Assembly (NCBI RefSeq): GCF_965342175.1
Contig: NZ_CBDRBL010000008.1
Span: 68,121 to 132,120, forward strand
Length of the DNA: 64,000 bases
Reading direction: 5' to 3'
Source: Actinacidiphila sp965342175
GTDB lineage: Bacteria; Actinomycetota; Actinomycetes; Streptomycetales; Streptomycetaceae
The translations under genes and the position numbers were made by a program. Of this stretch, positions 8,156 to 16,216 are shown piece by piece (position 1 is the first letter of the stretch; the number at the start of each line of letters is the position of its first letter). The notes beneath the pieces were generated by a model. It made no database searches. It was not told where the DNA came from and worked only from the letters and a program-made list of their open reading frames with translations.

Positions 8156-9442
8156 CTACGCCGCCAGCGGCTGCGCGCCGGGGCTCTGGCGCAGCCCCGC
8201 GTCGCGCAGGAGGCGCCGGGCGGCGCGGCGGCCGGAGAGGAGGGCGCCCTGGACGGTGCTGGTGTCGCGGTGGTCGCCGCAGACGTAGAGGCCCTGCATG
8301 ATCCGCACCGGCCGGCGCAGGTCGTGCGGTGCGGTCATCGCGGGCAGCGCTTGCGCGTCGTGGTGGACGGCGAGCAGCTCCCACCCGGCCGTGGACGTGC
8401 CGTACAGCTCCGCGAGGTGGGCTCGGACGGCGATGTCGTCCGGCGCGGGGGTGGCGGCACGGCCCAGCAGCACCGACGTGACCAGGGCGCGGCCCACGGG
8501 AGCGCGGGTCGGGTCGACCAGGCTGGCCGGGAACGTGTGCGAGACGGGGCCGCGCCGGTCCCCGTCGAGTACGAGCGTGGGCTGCTTCAGCGGCGCCGAC
8601 GGCGCGGCGTGGTGCAGGACGGTGACGCCGTGGAAGGCGGGCAGGCGCAGCCCGGGCAGCAGTCCGGCCGCCGCACCGGCCCCGGTGGCGACGACCACGG
8701 CGCGGCAGGGGATCTCGTCGCCGCCCTCGGTGCGGACGCCGTTCGTGGCCGCGGCGACGGCCCGCACCCCGGTGCGGACCGTGCCGGCCGGCAGCGCGGC
8801 CGCGAGTGCCTGCGGCACCGTCGCCGCGCCGCCGGCCGGCAGGCATGTGCGGCCGAGGGCGAAGCCGCGCAGGACCAGGTCGGCGACCCGGCTGGACGTC
8901 GTGAGGTCGGGGTCGCAGAGCAGTGCGGACAGCAGCGGCCGCAGGTACCCGTCCACCGTGCGGGGTGCGAAGCCGCGCGAGGCCAGGGCGGCGGCGGCCG
9001 TGGACTCCGGGCGCTCCATCAGGCGCTCCGCGGGCGCGTCGGCAAGGCGGTTGAGGGCCGTCCGCAACCGGGCCTTGTCCAGGGGCGAGCCGATCGGCGC
9101 GCGGGCCGCCGCGAGCGCGGCGCGCGGATCGCCGACGCGGTAGCCGCGTCCGGCGGACCGCACCAGGACCCCGGGCGCCAGCGGCCGCAGCTGCAGCCCC
9201 CGTAGTTCCGGGATGCGGCCAAGCTCCGGATAGGAGCTGTTGAGCAGCTGCGGCCCGCGGTCCAGGAGGAAGCCGTCGACCTTCTCGGTGGCCATCCGGC
9301 CACCGACCCGGTCCTCGGCCTCGAGCACGGTGACGGTGAGTCCCGCATCGCTGAGGTGACGTGCCGCGGAGAGACCGGCGAGGCCGGCCCCTATCACGCA
9401 CACGTCCGTTCGTGAACCCGTAGAGCGTGCTGTAGAGAGCAC
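8156..9442 (-). CDS. NAD(P)/FAD-dependent oxidoreductase, phytoene-desaturase-like
   Basis: 428 aa from GTG 9442, chosen over GTG 9466 because GGGGAGGGG stands 5 bases before it. The Rossmann FAD fingerprint VIGAGLAGLSAARHL is at residues 16-30 with the acidic end of strand 2 (TVLEAEDRVGGRM) following. The C-terminal FAD contact is the segment GLYVCGDHRDTSTVQGALLSGRRAA. The fold is that of amine oxidase/phytoene desaturase-like flavoproteins. No carotenoid or amine pathway genes lie nearby, so the substrate is unknown. It is followed (on the same strand, upstream) by a separate epimerase gene. Confidence 0.85.
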   Translation of the reverse strand: MLSTARSTGSRTDVCVIGAGLAGLSAARHLSDAGLTVTVLEAEDRVGGRMATEKVDGFLLDRGPQLLNSSYPELGRIPELRGLQLRPLAPGVLVRSAGRGYRVGDPRAALAAARAPIGSPLDKARLRTALNRLADAPAERLMERPESTAAAALASRGFAPRTVDGYLRPLLSALLCDPDLTTSSRVADLVLRGFALGRTCLPAGGAATVPQALAAALPAGTVRTGVRAVAAATNGVRTEGGDEIPCRAVVVATGAGAAAGLLPGLRLPAFHGVTVLHHAAPSAPLKQPTLVLDGDRRGPVSHTFPASLVDPTRAPVGRALVTSVLLGRAATPAPDDIAVRAHLAELYGTSTAGWELLAVHHDAQALPAMTAPHDLRRPVRIMQGLYVCGDHRDTSTVQGALLSGRRAARRLLRDAGLRQSPGAQPLAA

Positions 9443-9551
9443 GATGCCCCTCCCCGAGGTCGGCACGTTTCCCCGCTCGCGTCAGCTGGCGCTGGAACCG
9501 TCATGCCCACTACCGCGCCAAGTGATGCCGGAAAACGGCGGCGGGTGGCAT

Positions 9552-10454
9552 TCAGTGCCTTTCTTCGGCCAGCGCGGCGCGGATCGCCTCGTCGATCCCG
9601 GGGTGGGCCCAGCGGAACCCGGAGTCCAGCAGCACGCGCGGCACCGCACGGGTGCTGCCGAGGATCTCGGTGGCGAACTCCCCGACCACCGCCCGCAACA
9701 CGGGTCCGGGAACCGCGAAGACCGTGGGCCGGCGCAGCACCCGTCCCATCGCGCGGGTCACTTCGGCGTTGGTCAGCGCCTCGGGCGCGCACATGTTGAC
9801 CGGCCCGGAGACGGAGTCGGTGTCGACGATGTGCCGCAGCGCCGCGATCTGGTCGTGCAGCGAGATGAAGCTCCAGTACTGGCGTCCGTCACCGAGCCGG
9901 CCGCCCAGACCCGCCTGGAAGAGCGGGAAGAGCCGGCCCCACGCGCCGCCCCTGCCGGAGACGACCAGGCCGGTACGGGCGAAGGCGGTGCGCACACCGG
10001 CGTCACGGGCCGGCTCGGCCGCGGCCTCCCAGTCGCGGCACACGGATGCGAGGAAGCCGGTGCCGAGCGGGGCGCCCTCGTCGACCCGGCGGTCACCGGT
10101 GTCGCCGTACGCGGTGATGCCGGAGCCGCTCACCAGCAACCGCGGCGGGGTGTCCAGGGAGGCGAGGGCCCGCGCGAGGGTGGCGGTGCCCCGCACGCGG
10201 CTGTCACGGATGGTCCGCCTGTACGCGTCCGTCCAGCGGTGGTCGCCGACTCCGGCGCCCGCGAGGTGGACGACGGCCTCCACGCCCTCGAGCGCCGCGA
10301 TGTCGACGGTGCCGCCCTGCGGGTCCCAGCGCACCTCGCCCGGCCCCGACGGCTCCCGCCTGACGAGGCGTAGGACCTCGTGCCGGTCGGAGCGCAGGGA
10401 GCGGACCAGGGTGGAGCCGATGAGGCCGGACGAGCCGGTGATGGCGATGCGCAT
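9552..10454 (-). CDS. TIGR01777-family epimerase (extended SDR, SulA/YfcH-like)
   Basis: 300 aa. The NAD(P) fingerprint TGSSGLIGSTLV begins at residue 6; VVHLAGAGVGDHRWT matches the family's conserved second block. The region near residue 130 reads ITAYGDTGDRRVDE, a YG variant of the SDR active-site area, and the C-terminal DUF1731 portion is LDSGFRWAHPGIDEAI. Family members resemble nucleotide-sugar epimerases but no reaction is established. The gene lies 110 bases before the flavoprotein gene and may be co-transcribed with it. Confidence 0.88.
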   Translation of the reverse strand: MRIAITGSSGLIGSTLVRSLRSDRHEVLRLVRREPSGPGEVRWDPQGGTVDIAALEGVEAVVHLAGAGVGDHRWTDAYRRTIRDSRVRGTATLARALASLDTPPRLLVSGSGITAYGDTGDRRVDEGAPLGTGFLASVCRDWEAAAEPARDAGVRTAFARTGLVVSGRGGAWGRLFPLFQAGLGGRLGDGRQYWSFISLHDQIAALRHIVDTDSVSGPVNMCAPEALTNAEVTRAMGRVLRRPTVFAVPGPVLRAVVGEFATEILGSTRAVPRVLLDSGFRWAHPGIDEAIRAALAEERH

Positions 10455-10504
10455 GGTGCCATCGTCGCGCGGAACGGCCCTGCAGGTGTGGGAGGGTGAT
10501 GCTC

Positions 10505-10990
10505 ATGTCCGAGATACGTGTGCGCCCGGCCCTGCTCTCCGACGACCCCGAGCTCGCCCGGCTGGACCGGGTGACCTGGTCGACCCTGCATGCGGTGCGG
10601 CCGCCGCTGGGGGAGAACGAGGACTTCTTCAGCGAGCACTCGGGGCCGGACACTTTCCTGCTGGCGGAGATCGACGGCCGGCTCGCGGGCTTCATCAAGA
10701 TGGTGCCGCCCACGCCGCTGGCCTCCAACGCCCATGTGCGCCAGATCCGGGGCCTGGCGGTCGACACCTGGGCGCGGGGCCGCGGGGTGGGGCTGGAACT
10801 CGTCCTGGCCGCCGTGGCGTGGGCCCGTCGGCAGGGCGCGCTGCGCGTCACGCTGCGGGTGCTGGGCCACAACACCCCGGCCCGGCGGCTGTACGAGGCG
10901 GCCGGCTTCACTGTGGAGGGCGTCCTGCCGGGGGAGTTCTTCCTGGACGGTGCCTATGTGGACGACGTGTGCATGGGGCGCCTCGTCTGA
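10505..10990 (+). CDS. GNAT-family N-acetyltransferase
   Basis: 161 aa from ATG 10505 (MSEIRVRPALL). The two upstream in-frame starts, GTG 10496 and ATG 10499, fall too close to the GGAGGG ribosome site. The acetyl-CoA loop is IRGLAVDTWARGRGVGLELV (motif A, near residue 80), followed by LGHNTPARRLYEAAGFTVEG, the classic motif B ending. Substrate unknown. It is transcribed away from the epimerase gene, 50 bases apart, so the promoters must overlap. Confidence 0.88.
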   Translation: MSEIRVRPALLSDDPELARLDRVTWSTLHAVRPPLGENEDFFSEHSGPDTFLLAEIDGRLAGFIKMVPPTPLASNAHVRQIRGLAVDTWARGRGVGLELVLAAVAWARRQGALRVTLRVLGHNTPARRLYEAAGFTVEGVLPGEFFLDGAYVDDVCMGRLV

Positions 10991-11062
10991 CGGCCACCGG
11001 TCCGCATACGCGGCGGCGCGGGGCGCCCGGAGTCCGGCGCCGGGCACGCGTCGCGGGCCGGC

Positions 11063-11578
11063 TCAGCCGAAGCGTTCCCAGAGCCGGGGGAACCGTTCCG
11101 CCACCGCGGCCTGGTTCTCGAAGTCGATGTAATCGCCCTCCGGCTCGGCGGGCTGCGGCGGCAGCTCCAGGTCCGGCATCCGGACCCCGGTGAGCTGCTC
11201 GTACGCCTCGTCCGCCGCGTAGCCGAGGTCCTCGGCGTCGCCGTCGACCTCCGGATCGAAGGAGCCGGCCAGCTCCGCGAGATGGTCCGGGTCGTGCAGG
11301 GCCCCCTCGAAGACGTGCCGGCCCTGGCCGATGAGCCAGCACCGGAAGAAGTCGAACGCGTCGTCGCCGGCGCTCCCCAGCATCAGGTCGGCGGCGCCCC
11401 ACACGTCCCAGCGGTAGGCCCGGTTGAAGCGGCTCTCGAAGTGCCGCGCGAAGTCGACGACGGACTCCGGGTCGAGCCGGGTCAGCCGTTCCACCAGCAG
11501 GTCGGCGTGTTCCTCCGGGTCGCCCCCCGCTGCCTGACGCGTGCTGTCCACGATCTCCCAGAACTCCGTCTCGTCCAT
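11063..11578 (-). CDS. DUF4240 domain protein
   Basis: 171 aa from ATG 11578 (MDETEFWEIVDSTRQAAGGD) with GGAGCGG upstream. The opening (EFWEIVDSTRQ), the acid- and aromatic-rich middle (WDVWGAADLMLGSAGDDAFDFFRCWLIGQGR) and DLGYAADEAYEQLTG are the hallmarks of DUF4240, a soluble family of unknown role often found singly in Actinobacteria. It lies 61 bases from the WYL regulator on the same strand, so they could share a transcript; nothing here shows a functional link. Confidence 0.85.
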   Translation of the reverse strand: MDETEFWEIVDSTRQAAGGDPEEHADLLVERLTRLDPESVVDFARHFESRFNRAYRWDVWGAADLMLGSAGDDAFDFFRCWLIGQGRHVFEGALHDPDHLAELAGSFDPEVDGDAEDLGYAADEAYEQLTGVRMPDLELPPQPAEPEGDYIDFENQAAVAERFPRLWERFG

Positions 11579-11639
11579 CACCGCTCCAGCATGGCTGGCC
11601 GCGGCCCTCCCGCGCACGCGGGACACGGCTGTGCGGCCC

Positions 11640-12605
11640 TCAGGCGTAGCGGGCGGCCATGGCGCGGGCGGCGGCGGCCAGGCGCTCGCGCAGGGCGTCC
11701 GGGGCGAGCACCTCGGCGTCGGGGCCGAGGGAGAGGAGTTGTTCGCAGGCGACGTCCTGGCTCTCGACGGGGAGTGTGAGGGTCACCCGCCCCCGCGGGT
11801 CCGGCGGCGCGGCCGCGGCGAGGGCCTCGCGCGCGGCGGCGCGGTCGGTTACGTACGGCAGGCGGCGGGCGCCGCGGGGCGTGAGGCGCACGACGACCTC
11901 CTCGCGCAGCATGGAGCGGGCGAATGCGGCGGCGCGGGCCTCCCAGAACGCGGGCAGGTCGAAGCCCTGGTCTCTGACGAAACGATCCTCCGTGGGCTCC
12001 GCCGCGGTGAACCGGTCCGCCCGGTAGACCCTGAGGTCCGCGCCGCAGCGCGCCACCGCGTACCAGACGCCGCCCTTGAGCACGAGGCCGTACGGGTCCA
12101 GCTCGCGCTCCACCTCCTCCTCCCCGCGCCGGTACCGGGCCCGCAGCCGCCGGTCTCCCCACACGGCCGCGGCGAGCGCGGGCAGCAGCGGTGGCGTCTG
12201 CGGTTCCTGCCACCAGCCGGGCGCGTCCAGGTGGAAGCGCTGGGCCGCCGAGTGCGGCGCGTCGCGCAGCTCGGGCATCAGGGCGGCCGAGACCTTCAGC
12301 CGGGCCGAGGAGCCCGCGTCGTGCAGCCCCATGGCTCGCAGGGCGGCGGGCACCCCCGAGAGGAAGAGCGCCTCCGCCTCCGCGCGGGCCAGCCCGGTCA
12401 GCCGGGTGCGGTAGCCGTCGACCAGGCGGTAGCCGCCGGCGCGCCCGCGCTCGGCGTAGACCGGCACCCCGGCTTCGGACAGGGCCAGCACGTCCCGGCC
12501 GACCGTGCGCTCGGACACCTCCAGGGCCGCGGCGAGCTCGGCCGCCGTCATCGACTCGCGGGACTGGAGCAGGAGGACGAGGTGGATGAGCCGGGCCGCA
12601 CGCAT
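11640..12605 (-). CDS. WYL-domain transcriptional regulator (DeoR-type HTH)
   Basis: 321 aa. An N-terminal HTH_11/DeoR-like domain (LIHLVLLLQSRESMTAAELAAALEVSERTVGRDVLALSEAGVPV, residues 6-49) is followed by the beta-turn YAERGRAGGYRLVDGY. A WYL domain (about 145-225, here with YGLVLKGGVWYAVARC) and a C-terminal WCX extension complete it. WYL proteins usually repress or activate genes in response to nucleic-acid or small ligands and are often autoregulated. No adjacent target is evident. The downstream DUF4240 gene is its closest neighbour. Confidence 0.9.
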   Translation of the reverse strand: MRAARLIHLVLLLQSRESMTAAELAAALEVSERTVGRDVLALSEAGVPVYAERGRAGGYRLVDGYRTRLTGLARAEAEALFLSGVPAALRAMGLHDAGSSARLKVSAALMPELRDAPHSAAQRFHLDAPGWWQEPQTPPLLPALAAAVWGDRRLRARYRRGEEEVERELDPYGLVLKGGVWYAVARCGADLRVYRADRFTAAEPTEDRFVRDQGFDLPAFWEARAAAFARSMLREEVVVRLTPRGARRLPYVTDRAAAREALAAAAPPDPRGRVTLTLPVESQDVACEQLLSLGPDAEVLAPDALRERLAAAARAMAARYA

Positions 12606-12672
12606 CCTCCGAGGCTATGCGGTCGCCCCGGGGCCATGGTGCCGGGCCGTCCGGGAAGGGCGGGTCCACAAA

Positions 12673-12711
12673 GGCCGAGGCCCCAGCCCGGGAAGGGCTG
12701 GGGCCTCGGCC
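12673..12711. terminator. Strong hairpin between E2 and WYL genes
   Basis: 17-bp perfect arms (12673-12689, 12695-12711) with a 5-base loop, 31 bases after the E2 stop codon (minus strand). Confidence 0.85.
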
Positions 12712-12741
12712 GTCGTACGGTCCCGCGAGGACTCCGGTCGG

Positions 12742-14475
12742 TTACAGACCGAGGTCGCCCTCGAACTCGCCAACCTCGAGACGGGCCTTGACGTCGTTCA
12801 GGTAGCGGGCGGCGTCCGCGCCGTCGACCAGCTGGTGGTCGTACGACAGGGTCAGGTACGCCACGTCGCGGATCGCGATGGTCTCACCCAGGTCCGGGTG
12901 GTTGACGACCATCGGGCGGCGCACGGTGGCGCCGATGCCGAGCTCGGCGACCTGCGGGTAGTTCACGATGATCGTGTCGAACAGCGCACCGCGCGAACCG
13001 GTGTTGCTGATCGTGAACGTGCCGCCGGACAGGTCGTCCGGGCTGATCTTCTTGTTGCGGACCTTGCCGGCCAGCTCCGCGGTCTTCTTGGCGATGCCGG
13101 CCAGGCTCAGGTCGCCGGCGCCCTTGATGACCGGGACCATCAGGCCCTGCTCGGAGTCCACCGCGATGCCCACGTTCTCGACATCGTGGTAGGTGACGGT
13201 GCCGTCGTCGTTGATCTTGGCGTTGATGACCGGGTGGGCCTTCAGCGCCTCGGCGGCGGCCTTGACGAAGAACGGCATCGGCGAGAGCTTGACGCCTTCG
13301 CGGGCCAGGAAGGACTCCTTGGCCCGGGCCCGCAGCTTCATGATCTTGGTGACGTCCACCTCGACCACGGTCGACAGCTGCGCCTGGCTGTGCAGGGCCT
13401 TCATCATGTTCTCGGCGATGACCTTGCGGATGCGGGTCATCTTCACCGTCTGCCCGCGCAGCGCGGCGGCCGCGGCCGGAACCGCGACGCCCGCGGACGG
13501 GGCCGGGGCGGCCGGCGCGACGGCGGCCTTGGCGGCCTCGGCGGCGGCCAGGACGTCCTGCTTGCGGATGCGGCCACCGACACCGGTGCCCTTGACCGCG
13601 GCGAGGTCCACGCCGTTCTCGGCGGCGAGCTTGCGCACCAGCGGGGTCACGTACGCGCCCTCGTCGGTGGGCGCCGTGGCCGCGGGAGCGGCCGGGGCAG
13701 GCGCGACGGGAGCCGGGGCCGGGGGAGCGGCCGGAGCAGCCGGCGCGGCGGCGACCGGAGCGGGCGCGGGAGCCGGGGCAGCGGCCGGGGCGGGGGCCGG
13801 AGCCGGTGCGGCCGGGGCAGGGGCAGGGGCGGCGGGAGCCGGGGCGGCCGCGGGCGCGGCACCGGCGGCGCCGATGACGGCGAGCTTGGCGCCGACCTCG
13901 GCGGTCTCGTCCTCACCGACGAGGATCTCCAGCAGGGTGCCGGCGACCGGCGACGGGATCTCGGTGTCGACCTTGTCCGTGGAGACCTCGAGCAGCGGCT
14001 CGTCGGCCTCGACGCTCTCGCCGACCGACTTCAGCCAGCGGGTGACGGTGCCCTCGGTCACCGACTCGCCCAGGGCCGGCAGCAGCACCGGGGTGCCCTC
14101 GGCACCACCGGCAGGAGCCGCGGCCGGGGCGGCAGCGGGGGCGGGGGCCTCGGCGACGGGCGCCGGAGCCTCCTGCACCGGAGCCGGCGCGGGGGCCGCG
14201 GCGGCGGCCGGGGCGGGGGCGGCAGCGGGGGCGCCCGTGCCGTCGTCGATGACGGCCAGCTCTGCGCCGACCTCCACCGTCTCGTCCTCGGCCACCTTGA
14301 TGGAGGAGAGGATGCCGGAGGCGGGCGCCGGGATCTCGGTGTCGACCTTGTCGGTCGACACCTCGAGCAGCGGCTCGTCGGCCTCGACGCGTTCACCCTC
14401 GGCCTTGAGCCAGCGGGTGACGGTGCCCTCGGACACGCTCTCGCCGAGCGCCGGCAGGGTTACGGAAACCGCCAT
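12742..14475 (-). CDS. sucB: 2-oxoacid dehydrogenase E2 (dihydrolipoamide acyltransferase)
   Basis: 577 aa. Two lipoyl domains carry the modified lysine in the motif STDKVDTEIP (Lys43 and Lys168). Ala/Pro-rich linkers lie at about 82-125 and 203-270, a peripheral-subunit-binding domain at 275-311, and a catalytic domain ends with HQLVDG (His547, Asp551). Automatic annotation usually calls this succinyltransferase. However, Actinobacteria commonly have a separate fused OdhA for 2-oxoglutarate, and this E2 then serves pyruvate dehydrogenase (known for corynebacteria and mycobacteria; inferred here). It is 51 bases downstream of lpdA on one transcript and depends on the LipB/LipA activity encoded in the window. 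Confidence 0.93.
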   Translation of the reverse strand: MAVSVTLPALGESVSEGTVTRWLKAEGERVEADEPLLEVSTDKVDTEIPAPASGILSSIKVAEDETVEVGAELAVIDDGTGAPAAAPAPAAAAAPAPAPVQEAPAPVAEAPAPAAAPAAAPAGGAEGTPVLLPALGESVTEGTVTRWLKSVGESVEADEPLLEVSTDKVDTEIPSPVAGTLLEILVGEDETAEVGAKLAVIGAAGAAPAAAPAPAAPAPAPAAPAPAPAPAAAPAPAPAPVAAAPAAPAAPPAPAPVAPAPAAPAATAPTDEGAYVTPLVRKLAAENGVDLAAVKGTGVGGRIRKQDVLAAAEAAKAAVAPAAPAPSAGVAVPAAAAALRGQTVKMTRIRKVIAENMMKALHSQAQLSTVVEVDVTKIMKLRARAKESFLAREGVKLSPMPFFVKAAAEALKAHPVINAKINDDGTVTYHDVENVGIAVDSEQGLMVPVIKGAGDLSLAGIAKKTAELAGKVRNKKISPDDLSGGTFTISNTGSRGALFDTIIVNYPQVAELGIGATVRRPMVVNHPDLGETIAIRDVAYLTLSYDHQLVDGADAARYLNDVKARLEVGEFEGDLGL

Positions 14476-14526
14476 GGTTTCGGTTGCTCCTAACGATCTG
14501 TGCGGATGGTTGCGCGTGTCCGTGGG

Positions 14527-15915
14527 TCAGTCGTGCGAGTGCAGCGGCTTGCCGGCCAGCGCGAGGTGGGCCTCGCCGAGGGCCTCGCTCTGCGTCGGGT
14601 GCGCGTGGATGAGCTGGGCGACCTCCGCGGGCAGGGCCTCCCAGTTGTAGACCAGCTGGGCCTCGCCGACCTGCTCGCCCATGCGGTCACCGACCATGTG
14701 GACGCCGACCACCGCACCGTCGCGAACCTGGACGAGCTTGATCTCGCCCGCGGTCTTGAGGATCTTGCTCTTGCCGTTGCCGGCCAGGTTGTACTTCAGG
14801 GTGACGACCTTGTCGGCGCCGTACAGTTCCTTGGCCTTGGCCTCGGAGATGCCCACGGAGGCGACCTCCGGGTGGCAGTACGTGACGCGCGGCACGCCGT
14901 CGTAGTCGATCGGCACCGTCTTCAGGCCGGCCAGCCGCTCCGCGACGAGGATGCCCTCGGCGAAGCCGACGTGGGCCAGCTGCAGGGTCGGGACGAGGTC
15001 GCCGACGGCGGAGATGGTGGGCACGTTGGTGCGCATGTACTCGTCGACGAGGACGTAGCCGCGGTCCATGGCGACCCCGGCCTCCTCGTAGCCCAGGCCC
15101 TGGGAGACCGGGCCGCGGCCGACGGCCACGAGCAGGACCTCGGCCTCGAACTCCTTGCCGTCGGCCAGGGTGACCTTGACGCCGTCGGCGGTGTACTCGG
15201 CCTTGGAGAAGAAGGTGCCGAGGTTGAACTTGATGCCCCGCTTGCGGAAGGCGCGCTCGAGCAGCTTGGAGCTGTTCTCGTCCTCGGCCGGCACGAGGTG
15301 CGGCAGGCCCTCGACGATGGTGACGTCGGCCCCGAAGGACTTCCACGCCGAGGCGAACTCGACGCCGATGACGCCGCCGCCGAGGATGATCGCCGACCTC
15401 GGCACGCGGTCCAGGACCAGCGCGTGGTCGGAGGAGATGATGCGGTCGCCGTCGATGGCCAGGCCCGGCAGCGACTTCGGCACGGAGCCCGTCGCCAGCA
15501 GCACATGGCGGCCGGTGTAGCGCTGGCCGTTGACATCCACGGAGGTGGGGGAGGAGAGCCGGCCCTCACCGGTCACATAGGTGACCTTGCGGGAGGCCAC
15601 GAGGCCCTGCAGGCCCTTGTACAGGCCCGAGATGACGTCGTCCTTGTACTTGTGGACCCCGGCGATGTCGATGCCCTCGAAAGAGGCCTTGACGCCGAAC
15701 TGCTCGGCCTCGCGGGCCTGGTCCGCGATCTCACCGGCGTGCAGCAGAGCCTTCGTGGGGATGCAGCCGCGGTGCAGGCAGGTGCCGCCGAGCTTGTCCT
15801 TCTCGATCAGGGCGACGTCCAGACCGAGCTGCGCCGCACGCAGCGCCGCGGCGTAGCCGCCGCTGCCGCCACCGAGGATCACTAGGTCGAAAACGGTGCT
15901 GGCGTCGTTCGCCAC
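14527..15915 (-). CDS. lpdA: Dihydrolipoyl dehydrogenase (E3)
   Basis: 462 aa from GTG 15915, with GGAGGA 5 bases before it. FAD site LVILGGGSGGYAAALRAAQ (11-29); redox disulfide GGTCLHRGCIPTK with Cys46 and Cys51; NAD site IILGGGVIGVEFASAW; second FAD motif ISAVGDL; catalytic pair in HAHPTQSE (His439, Glu444) of the interface domain. Reoxidises dihydrolipoyl groups of E2 with NAD+. First gene of an lpdA-E2 operon with a promoter about 80-100 bases upstream. Confidence 0.96.
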   Translation of the reverse strand: MANDASTVFDLVILGGGSGGYAAALRAAQLGLDVALIEKDKLGGTCLHRGCIPTKALLHAGEIADQAREAEQFGVKASFEGIDIAGVHKYKDDVISGLYKGLQGLVASRKVTYVTGEGRLSSPTSVDVNGQRYTGRHVLLATGSVPKSLPGLAIDGDRIISSDHALVLDRVPRSAIILGGGVIGVEFASAWKSFGADVTIVEGLPHLVPAEDENSSKLLERAFRKRGIKFNLGTFFSKAEYTADGVKVTLADGKEFEAEVLLVAVGRGPVSQGLGYEEAGVAMDRGYVLVDEYMRTNVPTISAVGDLVPTLQLAHVGFAEGILVAERLAGLKTVPIDYDGVPRVTYCHPEVASVGISEAKAKELYGADKVVTLKYNLAGNGKSKILKTAGEIKLVQVRDGAVVGVHMVGDRMGEQVGEAQLVYNWEALPAEVAQLIHAHPTQSEALGEAHLALAGKPLHSHD

Positions 15916-15988
15916 GTCACGTCCTCCATGCATGGATACGCCGGAGCCGGTCCGTCGTGACCGGGCGGCGGCTTTTGTTCGGCCGCTT

Positions 15989-16018
15989 CTTATACGGGGC
16001 CCTGTCGTGCCGAGACAA
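15989..16018 (-). promoter_or_regulatory. lpdA promoter
   Basis: Minus strand TTGTCT (16018-16013), an 18-base gap, then TATAAG (15994-15989). This would start RNA near 15982 and leave a leader of about 65 bases. Confidence 0.5.
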
Positions 16019-16157
16019 CATCTTCGCACCTGTTCGGGGCGGACGAGGCACCGGGCCGGTCTCTGGGGCGCGCGGAACGCGCCCGGCCGGGGCTACTCGC
16101 CCGTATCCCCAACGGAATACGGAGCGGTCCCACTCTTTGCTCGCTCTTGGCGAACGC

Positions 16158-16190
16158 GTACGGCCCCGGATGCCATACCCGGGGCCGTAC
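16158..16190 (-). terminator. pepA terminator
   Basis: Perfect 12-bp arms GTACGGCCCCGG (16158-16169, 16179-16190) with a 9-base loop, 27 bases past the pepA stop. Confidence 0.82.
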
Positions 16191-16216
16191 GGAATGTGCC
16201 GAGGCTTACACCGCCG

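Larger units (their letters stand above)
15916..16216. other. Intergenic region, lpdA promoter and pepA terminator
   Basis: No gene in 301 bases. It contains the pepA hairpin and, on the minus strand, the lpdA promoter; both are listed. The rest shows nothing I recognise. Confidence 0.6.

Noticed and set aside
9950..11200. Long arginine-rich plus-strand frame across the epimerase and GNAT genes.
   Set aside because: It is out of frame with the GNAT gene and antisense to the epimerase, both of which have clear family signatures.
12505..14493. Long Gly/Arg-rich open frame opposite the E2 gene with repeat-like GRG motifs.
   Set aside because: It is the complement of the Ala/Pro linkers and lipoyl domains of the E2 gene; the repeats are those of the linkers.
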